This document shows positions 22,810-33,606 of a DNA stretch of 64,000 nucleotides, in pieces. This DNA is from Prostheceraeus crozeri. Lineage: Eukaryota > Platyhelminthes > Polycladida > Euryleptidae. The position numbers were made by a program, and so were the translations under genes. Numbering within the stretch: the first letter of the stretch is position 1; every line of letters begins with the position of its first letter. The notes under the pieces were generated by a model, which saw nothing but the letters and a program-made list of their open reading frames with translations, did no database searches and was not told where the DNA came from. Location of the stretch: NCBI GenBank assembly GCA_907163375.1, contig CAJQUW010006851.1:1-64000 (forward strand), written 5' to 3'.

Positions 22810-23261
22810 TCCTGCTAATAAGGCGCCATTGAATTCTGAGGCAATCAAGCCGTTGAACAAAATAGTTGTCTACACGAGCCGTATCACACTGAATCAAAAC
22901 AGGGGGACGCGTGCGTGCTGACATCAAGGAATATGTTGACTCATCCACGAGCTATCTTTGTCACGAGCCACATGATAAGTTTATGAACCACGTGAATTCA
23001 TTATAAACTTGATGAGTGACCTGATTCTGATATGCTAATGAATCCCAGCTATGGTTTATGTTTCAATCAATGAGTCAGGATTAAATCGGTTATCAATTAT
23101 ATAGGCTATTCAAAAAATCCAGTAATGTTGAGATGTTCGAATTATGATTCGAATCGATGTTCGAATCGAGATAAAATCAGCCAAAAAAGTCCATCAACTT
23201 GTAAAGCCGGCCTTGGTCATTAGGCCGGCGGCCGGCTTCCAGCTCTGACATGATGTATCGA

Positions 23262-23917
23262 ATTTTGAAGGAGTGGGGGGGGGAGGATGAAACCTACAAG
23301 TACCAATACGTCTATATGGCAATCTGTAAGTCCGATACTTCTTTCTTCCCCCCCCCACATTTCTGTTGTTGACACCTGGAAGTGTTGCATCGTCAACAAT
23401 CTTCTCTTACTTACGGGCAGTTTCACTAACGTCGCATAGCGTTGAGTGTGTGTAAAATTGCTCTTATCTGATTTGTAGAACATTTACAGCCTCATAATTA
23501 GACAGCTGCTCGTCATTTGTCTGTAGACAGCAATCACACGAAATTCATGATCACAGCTGTACCTTGTATTCTAACTGAGTATCCAAGGAACCAATCCTTC
23601 ATTCCAGGGTTCAAGTAAGACGTCACGCTGTTGGTTGACAACAAAGGTCTGTCGAAGTACATTAAATATCTAAAGAGAATGACAACTATCAATACATTTT
23701 CCCATTCGACCGCATTACTTTATTACTTACATGAAGTGATTTCAATTGATGCAATAGGCTGATGTAGAAAGGGGATAATGATTCTTACACGAGAGGAAAT
23801 ATACTGACTTGTATTGGATACTTGTCATCTCTGATTTGTTGTCGATGGACTCTTACACGTGATCTAAATATATCTCCTGTGAGTAGCGTCTGCATCTCCT
23901 GCATAGCCTATGTAACA
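23262..23917. repeat. Dispersed repeat, copy 1 (partner at 33604-34283)
   Basis: About 650 bases from GAATTTTGAAGGAGTGGGGG to CATAGCCTATGTAACAG match 33604-34283 closely, with poly-G/poly-C length changes and one 23-base difference near the end. No coding frame is supported. It directly follows the hAT right end. Confidence 0.92.
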
Positions 23918-24502
23918 GTTGTCCATCCAATGCGGTATGATATGAGTACATCCACAGCATTTTGAGCTCCGTTATTTCTGTGTATTTTGTTTTATGGGGT
24001 ACGCCTATGGCGTGGGTAAGCCACTGCTTATTCGTCCAAGATGTTAAAGGACCCGAAACGAGACGAAGGCAGTTGGTCATCTTGCTAATGAGCACGTTAC
24101 ATATTTTTGCATGTATTTGTTTAAGTGCTTGTTTGCCCAGTTTTATATTTATACTTTCGTTCTTGTCTTTTTGAGCTTTTAAGAATCCGTGTGTCCAGCA
24201 CAGTGAACGCTGAATGAGTCATTTTCAGGACTACCTTACATATATTATATATAAATAGTTTTTATATTTTAATATATTTTAATATCCGCGCGTTAGCGGA
24301 ATTCTGTTACAATGTAGTTCCAGAAAACTTTGCTATTCTTCCACTTTGCCGAATATCATAACGAATAATTACGTGTAATTGTCGTGACTGTGCATATTGA
24401 TCAATCAGCAAGGTAAACATTTTTCGAAATAAAGAGCAATCCAATTTTACAATTGATTTATTCGTAGCGATGAAAACATAAGGTCGTACGTCGGTGTGAA
24501 TA
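23918..24502. other. Non-coding stretch, nothing recognised
   Basis: Contains an AT-rich run near 24235-24290 and no supported genes. Confidence 0.4.
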
Positions 24503-24927
24503 TGCAAAAACGAGTTGTTCCACGACGTTAAATGGGTTTATTAGCCGATATTTCACAACCAGTTCGGGTTGCGTCGTCAGGGCAGAATGAAATAGACAGC
24601 AATGAATCGATGTGAACTTCCTGTCCCCTCTGTATACAGTATTATCTAATTTCTGTGATTTCTATGACTTTGACTTTATCTGTCTATCTAATGTCTTTGA
24701 TTTCTATGACTTTCTATTCAGTATTGTTTTTAAGATTCCACGCTGCTTTTGTGTCTATAGCTGTTCTATTCTTTTATTGTTTATGGCGCCATTCTGTCTA
24801 GCGAGTAATGTTGACGATCTGCTTCGCAAGCTGTCTATTTCATTCTGCCCTGACGACGCAACCCGAACTGGTTGTGAAATATCGGCTAATAAACCCATTT
24901 AACGTCGTGGAACAACTCGTTTTTGCA
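24503..24927. mobile_element. Perfect 98-bp inverted repeat, probably a Penelope 3'-end pair
   Basis: Arms 24503-24600 and 24830-24927 are exact reverse complements around a 229-base spacer. The right arm reads CTGACGACGCAACCCGAACT and on to GAAATATCGG, translating as FCPDDATRTGCEISANKPI, like tails that follow the nuclease in Penelope-like elements. The arm can fold like a hammerhead ribozyme core. No RT or nuclease is present. The spacer has short TTTCTATGACTTT repeats. Confidence 0.6.
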
Positions 24928-26580
24928 ATTGATTTATTGTGTTACCAAAACATTGAAACATTTGTATCACTATTTGAAAATTGCTGATCAAATTGCTGAA
25001 CAAAGGAAAATTCTTTTAATTGCAATCTTTTTCTCTTTAATATTTACACAATTCCTGACACAAAATTGCCAACATCCGTAGCAATCACCAATCAATCATT
25101 TTCCGTGGATACTCCTCTGGTTGGTCAGTCATTTGAAGTAGTGCGCGTCTTAGAAGAATGACCTGACATCATCACTGTGAAAGGGAAGCGCTGTCCAGCA
25201 CACCTGCGCACTATAATTGATATTACCATGAAGTTGGGGCACTTGTGACAAACTATCAACAACTTTGATTTGAACCTATCATTTTGATACCACTTAGCAT
25301 CTAAACATCTTATTTTGTATCAAAACTTCTAACTATATCACACTAGGTGACATGCCACGCTCAATCACGCGTAATTCACGCGTGAATCACGCGTAATTAC
25401 ACATGACCCCAAACATCCGTGGCTATGCGGGACATTACTGCAACATCTGTTATATAAGGTAGTAAAGTTGGCAGTCCTCTTATATAGACTTTGCGCCTCA
25501 TGTGTCTGCATGTATCAGAGGCTAAACAATGTGATAGGACCTCAATTTCATGCTCACGGAAGACAGAACATGCTTAGCGGTTCATCCGTGGTTCAAGCGG
25601 CAGCGCAGACAACCGTAGACGACGCGCAAACTATAAACTTCTAACTAGGCCTATCACTAAAAACACAACTTATTCTGAAGACTACATCGACAGAATCGGA
25701 GTAGAAAGATGAAGGAATAATTCTGAAAAACCTGCTATTTTGTGAAACCTTGTTGCTGTTCTTCATGATAAGAAAATGTGTAGGGCGCAAAGATAATCAA
25801 AACATAAAAGTCAACTCGACACAGCTGTAATGCACAATATTGAATTAGTTATTCAGAGAAAATAGAAAAAGCATTTGAATTCAGTCTCCATTGGCAGTCA
25901 AAAATACTAACTTACTATGAAAGCGTCTAGTATTTACTACCAAACTGACAACTAAATGAATCCTAGGATCCTGGGGATTGCAATCCCTAGAAAACTGCAG
26001 TTGAATTTTAACACTTGATTTTGCATATTGAAAAATTACTATTGCATGAAAAAATTGATTTTATTCGGAATTCTTTCCGCTCTGAAATGCTGCCTTCATT
26101 TGTAGAGACCGTACTGACCGATGCTTGCGCGCACGTCTGAAAATCCCTCAAAACCTGAAACTATCAAAACAATGGCTGTCACAGTTGAGTGTGACAATGT
26201 GAAAGTGGTTGCTGCATAAACATTGCGTGATAAGAGATTTTAATTGGCAGCAAATGTGGCATGTGAATGTCGTTCTGATGTAGGCCTATTGTTTCTCTCG
26301 ATGTTGTGCTATCTGGTTCAAAGGTCGTCGTTATTTTTCTGTTCCTAATTAACTGCGGACATGCAGTGGTTGCATGATCTGTGCAGAATTTGATAAGCAT
26401 GATTGAAGTGCTGAAAAGAGATTTTAATTGGCAGCAATTGTTTTATGAATAAGTGAATGTCGTTTGAGGCAGAGGACAGGCGGTGACTTCTCAGTATTTT
26501 TCAGAAATTATCTCTGATTGGATGAGAACACAACGGCTGGTAGTCATAGATATCAAGATGAAGAAGTTTTAATTAATTTC
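24928..26580. other. Non-coding stretch upstream of the secreted-protein gene
   Basis: No gene is supported. A cluster of ACGCGTAATT/ACGCGTGAAT repeats lies at 25360-25405. Two copies of GAGATTTTAATTGGCAGCAA (near 26235 and 26418) are a small direct repeat. A TATA-like TTTAAAT lies near 26585. Confidence 0.4.
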
Positions 26581-26633
26581 TGCATTTAAATCGCCGAGGA
26601 GCAATTTTTCCTTAGAACTCAATCAGACGAAGG

Positions 26634-27059
26634 ATGAAAGTGGTTGCCATTCTACTTGTTGCTCTTGCAACATGCTATGCCGCAAATGCGCTGACTATGG
26701 GCCTAAACGAAGCCTGTGCAGCTGGTGATACAAAATGTTACGATGGTCTCGTTTGTAAAGCTCAGAAATGTGTAAAAGATCTCACTAGACCTTGCTTTAA
26801 AGCAGAGCACGAAGCTGCCTCTCAGCCATCCAAACATGTCCTCCGTTGCACACCTTGGGGGAGTTACGATCCCAAACAATTCCTTTACCCGTACAGCTAC
26901 TGTGTTGGGATCGACGGCAAACGACTGAAGGGCTACGATGTCCACGTATCGAATGTCGCTGATATGAAGAGACAGACGTGCGACTGCGCTCAAGATAAGG
27001 CGGAGGACACTGAAGGTATAGGGTATTTCGATTGTGATTCAATTGGCAATTATAAATAA
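26634..27059 (+). CDS. Secreted cysteine-rich protein with thyroglobulin-type-1-like core
   Basis: An intact 141-residue frame, apparently one exon. Residues 1-19 (MKVVAILLVALATCYAANA) form a signal peptide. The mature chain has ten cysteines (28, 35, 41, 46, 54, 72, 90, 116, 118, 134), enough for five disulfides. Residues 24-46 form a compact CYDGLVCKAQKC knot. Residues 54-100 (PCF..., RCTPWGSYDPKQF, YCVGIDGKRLKG) follow the spacing of a thyroglobulin type-1 repeat but lack its usual CWCV. Such domains often bind or inhibit proteases; here that is only inference. The start is chosen for its signal peptide and the purine-rich context just before ATG. The gene stands alone among transposons. 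Overlapping minus-strand frames are shadows. Confidence 0.75.
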   Translation: MKVVAILLVALATCYAANALTMGLNEACAAGDTKCYDGLVCKAQKCVKDLTRPCFKAEHEAASQPSKHVLRCTPWGSYDPKQFLYPYSYCVGIDGKRLKGYDVHVSNVADMKRQTCDCAQDKAEDTEGIGYFDCDSIGNYK

Positions 27060-27193
27060 CTGTGTGAATCTTCATGTGAGAATTGACAATTTCCACGATT
27101 TGGGTTGCCTTTCATGTTCATTATCATTGCCAATAGAGATATTCTTTATTGAACCGTTTTCTTACAAGCAGATCCGATTGCTGTTAGCTAGGG

Positions 27194-27199
27194 AATAAA
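27194..27199 (+). promoter_or_regulatory. Polyadenylation signal of the secreted-protein gene
   Basis: AATAAA about 135 bases after the stop codon, the first such signal on the + strand. Confidence 0.55.
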
Positions 27200-27590
27200 T
27201 CTAGTTGCTTTTCTATAATACAGAAACCAAAGAATTGATGATTTTTTAACAGTTCAAAATTGTCAAATCTTCACAATTTTGGAAGCATTTAGCACATTCT
27301 TGTCGTCCTCCATCCCCAACAGTCTTTCATGCGCACTTGTGAGGGATTTCGACCGTTTAGTCAATAATAATCTTTCCTCGGCTAGTCGATGCTTGTACAG
27401 TACTGTTGTATCTCACCATAGAGAGCAGACGAGTCCATGAGACAACATAGTTTTTTCTTCTATATGTTCTAAGATGAAAAATTAGCAGAAGCTAAATGCA
27501 CCCACATATACTGAGAGAGAAATATCGGTGCTACACTATACGTTTTCCCATTTCCTCTTCAAAGCGGATATCCTGAGGTTGATCACGATT
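27200..27590. other. Non-coding spacer
   Basis: Nothing recognised between the poly(A) signal and the presumed start of the LINE. Confidence 0.4.
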
Positions 27591-28051
27591 GCTCCCTGGA
27601 AAGCAAACTGTCGCGTTTGTATCGTTGACTGGACGTGAACGACGCAGGTCGTCTGCTTCGCGATCATCTCGTCAACTACAGATTTATTGAGGAATACATG
27701 CGTGTGTGCCATCGTTATCTACCGAATCTGACATCAAATTGTGCCTCATCGTCTCCTCTTTCATCGTGTGTTCTCCGTTTGGTCGACGGTTCTCTGGTTC
27801 CAACGCTACGCCGATTTATCATTTTTGTGATCTTTTGGTCATTGTGCGCTTGCGCAGATCTGAATAGTCCTCCACGCTATCCTACCATCGCGTCATCACA
27901 CCGTCTATCTAGCCCTTCGCTCCGTGTTCCGGCTAGTCTGTTGTAGCGTGCATTGTAGCGGCTGGTATTGTCAGTCGAATCGATCAGCTGTTAATCAGTC
28001 TGATCAGCCAGCCCTCCTACGCGTGGTAATCTCGAAATATCGATTAATTGG

Positions 28052-28771
28052 ATGCCAGAAAGTGAATTGATGGCTCGCAAGAACTCTCTGACCAAGAGCG
28101 ACCTGTTGCAAACAATCATTCTGCTGAAACAGCAACATCAGCCTGCTTCCAGTGACTTAATTAGCACGACCGAAGTAGGTAGGATATTTGAGACAAAACT
28201 TCAGGAAGCTCTTGATCCAATCATGAAGAAGATTTGCGACCTGACTTGTGAGACTAATACCTTGAGTTACAGGGTAGGCGTGCTGGAAAAAGAACTGGCT
28301 GAAGCCAAAGACCAGAAAATGGAATTGACGGACAGCATATTGAATGAAGTAACAGAGCGACAAAGAAAAGAAAAGAATATCGTCATTGCTGGTCTTGCTG
28401 AACTATCCGAAGGCACCATTCATGAGAAGAAAGAGCATGACCGCACCTTGTGTCAGGAAATATTGAGCCACACTGATGTTCCCATTGAAGAGTTAAAGGA
28501 AGTTCGGCGCATCGGCAGACCAGGGAATACTGGGAAACGTCTCCTCCTTGTTCGCTTGCAGAGTGTGGAAGCCAAGCTGCTAGCCCTGCGTAATGCAAAG
28601 AAACTACGTTCTAATGCCAACTTGAAGACCATATTCATCAATGCAGACAGGACTCTCTCTCAACAAGCAGCAGACAAGGCCCTGCGAGCGGAATTGAGAG
28701 ACCGCCTCAGCAGAGATGAAGATGTCGTCATTTTCAAGGGGAAGATTGTACTGCGCAGTGATAAACAATAA
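28052..28771 (+). CDS. LINE ORF1 protein
   Basis: A 239-residue intact protein. Residues about 50-115 look like a coiled coil (EVGRIFETKLQEALDPIMKK, and ERQRKEKNIVIAGLAE at its end). The later part (KEVRRIGRPGNTGKRLLLVR, then ANLKTIFINADRTLSQQ) resembles the RNA-recognition-motif-like region and C-terminal domain of LINE ORF1 proteins, which bind the element RNA and act as nucleic-acid chaperones. The protein ends 28 bases before the first clear endonuclease codons. Open frames on the opposite strand are shadows. Confidence 0.75.
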   Translation: MPESELMARKNSLTKSDLLQTIILLKQQHQPASSDLISTTEVGRIFETKLQEALDPIMKKICDLTCETNTLSYRVGVLEKELAEAKDQKMELTDSILNEVTERQRKEKNIVIAGLAELSEGTIHEKKEHDRTLCQEILSHTDVPIEELKEVRRIGRPGNTGKRLLLVRLQSVEAKLLALRNAKKLRSNANLKTIFINADRTLSQQAADKALRAELRDRLSRDEDVVIFKGKIVLRSDKQ

Positions 28772-28799
28772 TAAAACGTCATATTGTAACTTTCCCGTT

Positions 28800-31369
28800 T
28801 TCATGCTTTCAAATGCTCAGTCTCTCTTCAAGAAAATTGATGAACTTAGAATTGTTGTCTCTATTAAACGTCCCGATGTCATATGTATTACTGAATCATG
28901 GCTTAACCCCTCCATTTTAGACGAATACATTAGTATTGAGGAGGCGGCAGCATCATTTACGTGCATAATACGTTGTGTTATCATGTTATAAAACTACCAT
29001 GCAACATGCCATCGTCTATTGAAGTATGTGGTATTATTATTATTTCCTCCGTAAAGATGATTGTTTTCAACACCTATGTTCCACCTAGTCTTGACTCCGC
29101 TACTTTGAACGATATCGCACTTTTCTTTGTGAAAATGGTTGATGCACTTCTCATTCAATTTCCTGAATTTCATGTTGTTCTCATGGGTGACTTCAATAAC
29201 TTAGACACCAGATCCATATGCTCTGATCTACAATTGTACAACATCATCAACAAGCCAACACGAGGTGACAACTGTTTGGATGTATTTCTTATCTCGGATG
29301 AACTAGTAGATGTATACCTAGCAGATAATGTCCTATATTATTCCCCACTTGGCAATTCCGACCATAAGACTCTGGTTATGTATCCGACTGGTCCTGAAAG
29401 TCACTGCCCAGGTAGCATCAAACAAGTGCCCGTTTATGATCTTCGACCTTCAAATGTCGCCAGGCTACGCAATGCTTTTCAAAACTTCTCTGCTGAAAAT
29501 CAAGAAACTCTCATGAATGCATCAAACGTAAATCTACAATGTGATTTTCTCCTGAGTTCCCTTCGTAGCCTGGTAGATTCCCATATTCCCACGTCCTGTG
29601 TATCCATTACGAATCGAGATAAGAAGTGGATGACTCCTGTAACAAAGAGTATCATCAATGCCAAATGGGAGGCTTATCGAAACCGTCAATGGGACCTCTA
29701 TGCTCAACTGAAAGTAAAAGTGAAAGAAGAAATAAGCTAGAAAGCTAAGCTTAAATGGGCAAACAAATTAAAGAGCTCCAACAGCATCTGGAAGCTGGCC
29801 AATGAAATGTCGAGCCCAACTGTGAGCAAAAAGAACCTTATGGACCACCTATCAAAGCTGGGTGATGTTAATCATGTCCTTCAGGCTATTCGTGAATCGT
29901 TTGTTTCGAAATTAGCCCCTTCTTCCGAAGTGGATGTACAGGACGTGGAAAATGGCTCACCTTGGGACATTCAGATTTCGGTGAAGGATGTGATAGCATA
30001 TCTAAGGAACCTGAAACCAGGAATTGCAAAATCTCGTGACGATGTTCCCAACACGATTTATAGAGAACTGGCCGACCTTCTTGCAGTGGCCATTCATGCC
30101 ATTATCAAAAATTCTGTCAGCTCGGGAATTTTTCCATCTCAACTGAAATCTGGCGTGACTATTCCAGCCCCAAAATCCTATCCTATTAAGATTGAAAACA
30201 TGCGACCAATCTCGATTCTCCCCACTATTGGTAAAGTGATTGAACGATGCATTGTTAACAGCCTTCAGAGATGTTTTCTTCAAAATTATGATAAACAACA
30301 ACATGGATTCCGACCTAAAGCATCCACAGTAACGGCAATCATCGATCTTCATGAACATGTTTCCCGACAACTCGACGACACATCGACTCTCGCCATTGCA
30401 ATCATAAGCATTGATCTGTCCAAAGCGTTCGATCGCATTCCACACAATCTACTGATCGACAAAGTCACCGACCTCGGCCTGCCCCATGGCTTCATTCGTT
30501 GGCTATATGACTACCTCAGTAATCGACATAACGTTGTGCGCATCGATTGCTCCCTCAGTGAATCATATGAAATAACTTCGGGAGTAATACAAGGCTCCAT
30601 CTTGGGACCATATCTATTCTGTATGTTCACGAATGATTTCAAACCCATTGGAGTCGAAACTCATGTAGTGAAGTATGCCGATGATATGTACCTCGCAGTG
30701 CGACTCAGACAACCCGTTGATTTTGAAATCGTGAGAAATGAGCTCCGGAACGTAGCACAGTGGTGTATGACAAAAGTTCTACAATTAAATATTAAGAAGT
30801 CGAAGATCATGCTCTGTGGACGGATTGGATCATTACCTACGATTCCAGATATCGAATCGGTGGATAAATTGGACATTCTTGGGGTGACAATGGACAAGAA
30901 ACTAAGCTTCACACATCATATACAGTCTATACGCTCCAAATCAGCTTCACGAATGCACGCCTTGAAGATGCTGAGACCTCTAGTTTCTCAGGACGAACTG
31001 CACACCGTCTATACAGCATACATCCGGTCAATCATTGAATATGCCTGCCCATGCTTCTGCGGCTTGAATGTGAAGTTATGTTGTCAATTGGATCGTATTG
31101 ATAGACGAGCCCACAAAATTATTTACTTTGACGAAGCTTATAGCAAGTGTAAATGCTCACCAACAACAATCTCAGAGCGAAGATTTGCCATCTCAAAGAA
31201 ATTATTCAAGGCTATCTGCAACAACCCGCATCACATCCTTGCGCCTCTTGTACCTACAGTGTTGCCACGAACGAGGAAATACCGCTCTTTCCTTTGTCGA
31301 ATTTATGCTCGTTCCCGATCGTTTTTCCCTTTCATGTCCAGTACCATTAATAATGACAATAATTTTTGA
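28800..31369 (+). CDS. LINE ORF2: endonuclease and reverse transcriptase (broken)
   Basis: The endonuclease starts around 28800 (SNAQSLFKKIDELR; catalytic E in CITESWLNPS), continues after a shift and small deletion near 28940 (GGGSIIYVHN), and shows GDFNNLD (about 29190) and NSDHKTL (about 29355). One in-frame TAG at 29738-29740 then separates it from the reverse transcriptase, open 29807-31369: PISILPTIGKVIERCI, HGFRPKAST, SIDLSKAFDRIPH, GVIQGSILGPYLF, the catalytic YADD (30674-30685) and a C-terminal LDRIDRRAHKI. It would nick target DNA and copy the element RNA. With a lost part of the endonuclease and the stop, this copy is unlikely to work. Confidence 0.85.
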
Positions 31370-31480
31370 ACAATTCTGGAGGAATATTGTGATTATGTGT
31401 TTCGACTTTTTATCATTGTAAATGTCTTTAATTTGCTATCGTGAAGTTACTTGATAATTTTGATGTATAGCTTGATTTTC

Positions 31481-32390
31481 ATTCATTCTAAAATATATCA
31501 CTACCACTACATCAACTCACCGCATTTTTCTTTTTCCACAATACATATTTCGCCCTACAGAACTCAGAGTTCAGACGTTTTTTAGCCATTAAGGCAAAAC
31601 ATTACAATATTAATCAGAATGATGATATAATGGTAAACAAAAATTGGTTCATCATGAAGAACTTCGTGCGAACTTTAGCGAAGAGGAGACATTGACGGCA
31701 TATTCTGAAATTTAACTGAATAACACAAATACTTTAATCTGATTCGTGAAAGTATCATTGACTTGGATGCAACTATGTAAGCAGAGTCAAAGTCAGTTCG
31801 ACAATTCCATTTATCATGAATAATACATAATGCAAACACCATGACATTTCAGAAGACAAGGAAACCCATCTTCAAACACAAATCAAGTCATCGATCTGAC
31901 ATTTACTGGTTTTTATTTATCAATTTAATTGCGCAGTCACACTCAATCAGAACTATCATTTTATGAGTTAATAAACGAGTCATATCTGAAGGTCCGGAGA
32001 GCACATAATTCATAATCAAATATCATTACTGTATACGCGTTCATATACAAGCTAGATCTACATCGCTACCTAGATTCAAGCTGATAGCGCTGATAAAATT
32101 TGTGTATAATGTATCATTGTGCTCGTACATCGGAACATCATTGCGGGTTTGGCATTTGGAATGAAATTTTATATTATCATTTGTCACTGAATTTGCATCA
32201 ATTATTTGACCATAGTAGCATACTATTTGTACTATTGCTTTAACAATATTTACACATGTAATGGTAGAATTTTGTTGACAGGCGCAGCGGCCATGGTATA
32301 TTTTGTTTACAAGATTTTAATACACATTTTCTCATTGAACATCTAAAGAGAATGACAACGATTAAGTCAATAAGAGACACCAACACCCTT
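31481..32390. other. Non-coding stretch before the tRNA-like array
   Basis: No gene is supported. At 32341-32365 TCTAAAGAGAATGACAAC matches the dispersed repeat (23.67 and 34.00 kb), so a piece of that repeat lies on the left of the array. Confidence 0.45.
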
Positions 32391-32400
32391 GATTCCGCGA

Positions 32401-33606
32401 CTGCACTCGCCTGACCCGGGATTCGAACCGAAGTCTGCGGCGGAGACGAGCTCGCACCTTCTTCAGTAGGCCACGCCGACTGCACTCGCCTGACCCAGGA
32501 TTCGAACCGAAGTCTGCGGCGGAGACGAGCTAGCACCTTTTTCACTAGGCCACGCGGACTGCACTCGCCTGACCCGGGATTCGAACCGAAGTCTGTGGTG
32601 GAGACGAGCTCGCACCTTCTTCAGTAGGCCACGCCGACTGCACTCGCCTGACCCGGGAATCGAACCGAAGTCCGCGGTGGAGACGAGCTCGCACCTTCTT
32701 CAGTAGGCCACGCCGACTGCACTCGCCTGACCCAGGAATCGAACCGAAGTCTGCGGTGGAGACGAGCTCGCACCTTCTTCACTAGGCCACGCCGACTGCA
32801 CTCGCCTGACCCGGGATTCGAACCGAAGTCTGCGGTGGAGACGAGCTCGCACCTTCTTCAGTAGGCCACGCCGACTGCACTCGCCTGACCCAGGATTCGA
32901 ACCGAAGTCTGCGGTGGAGACGAGCTCGCACCTTCTTCACTAGGCCACGCCGACCGCACTCGCCTGACCCAGGAATCGAACCGAAGTCTGCGGTGGAGAC
33001 GAGCTCGCACCTTCTTCAGTAGGCCACGCCGACTGCACTCGCCTGACCCAGGAATCGAACCGAAGTCTGCGGCGGAGACGAGCTCTCACTCTCTTCACTA
33101 GGCCACGCTGACCGCACTCGCCTGACCCGGGATTCGAACCGAAGTCTGCGGCGGAGACGAGCTCTCACCCTCTTCACTAGGCCACGCCGACTGCACTCGC
33201 CTGACCCAGGATTCGAACCGAAGTCTGCGGTGGAGACGAGCTCTCACCCTCTTCACTAGGCCACGCCGACTGCACTCGCCTGACCCAGGAATCGAACCGA
33301 AGTCTGCGGCGGAGACGAGCTCTCACTCTCTTCACTAGGCCACGCCGACTGCACTCGCCTGACCCAGGATTCGAACCGAAGCCTGGGTTGGAGACGAGCT
33401 CGCACCTTCTTCAGTAGGCCACGCCGACTGCACTCGCCTGACCCAGGATTCGAACCGAAGTCTGCGGCGGAGACGAGCTCTCACCCTCTTCACTAGGCCA
33501 CGCTGACTGCACTCGCCTGACCCAGGATTCGAACCGAAGTCTGCGGCGGAGACGAGCTCTCACCCTCTTCACTAGGCCACGCCGACTGCACTCGCCTGAC
33601 CCAGGA
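32401..33606 (-). repeat. Tandem array of a 79-bp tRNA-like unit (15 full copies plus a partial)
   Basis: The unit beginning CTGCACTCGCCTGACCC recurs exactly every 79 bases from 32401 to 33586, then stops after about 21 bases. On the minus strand each unit has an A-box-like TGGCCTAGTGAAG, a B-box GGTTCGAATCC and a hairpin GTCT-CCGCCGC-AGAC that looks like an anticodon arm with GCC (ACC in other units). Acceptor and D stems pair poorly, so it is tRNA-derived rather than a working tRNA. Units differ by scattered substitutions and no indels. Confidence 0.93.

Larger units (their letters stand above)
19583..23247 (-). mobile_element. Nearly whole hAT transposon with GC-rich ends
   Basis: The 3.67-kb element has inverted ends CAGAGCTGGAAGCCGGCCGG (left) and the matching CCGGCTTCCAGCTCTG at 23247. 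Subterminal regions are strings of GGCCGG, especially 19593-19710. It carries a minus-strand transposase (22486 to 20526). The bases next to the ends (AGCTGGTT left, ACATGATG right) do not match, so the expected 8-bp duplication is missing, suggesting rearrangement after insertion. Confidence 0.88.
27591..31480 (+). mobile_element. Nearly complete two-ORF LINE (Jockey/CR1 group)
   Basis: A GC-richer leader (about 27591-28051) is followed by ORF1 and by ORF2 with endonuclease and reverse transcriptase. The borders are approximate because no target duplication was found. The open frame in the leader (27635-27946) is probably not translated. The element is much less decayed than the other LINEs here, with one small deletion/frameshift and one stop in ORF2. 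Confidence 0.85.

Noticed and set aside
27635-27946. A 103-codon frame ahead of LINE ORF1
   Set aside because: It sits in the GC-rich LINE leader; no domain, and ORF1 starts after it.
32401-33606. Fifteen working tRNA genes or a CRISPR array
   Set aside because: Acceptor and D stems do not pair well enough for tRNAs, and the units are contiguous with no unique spacers.
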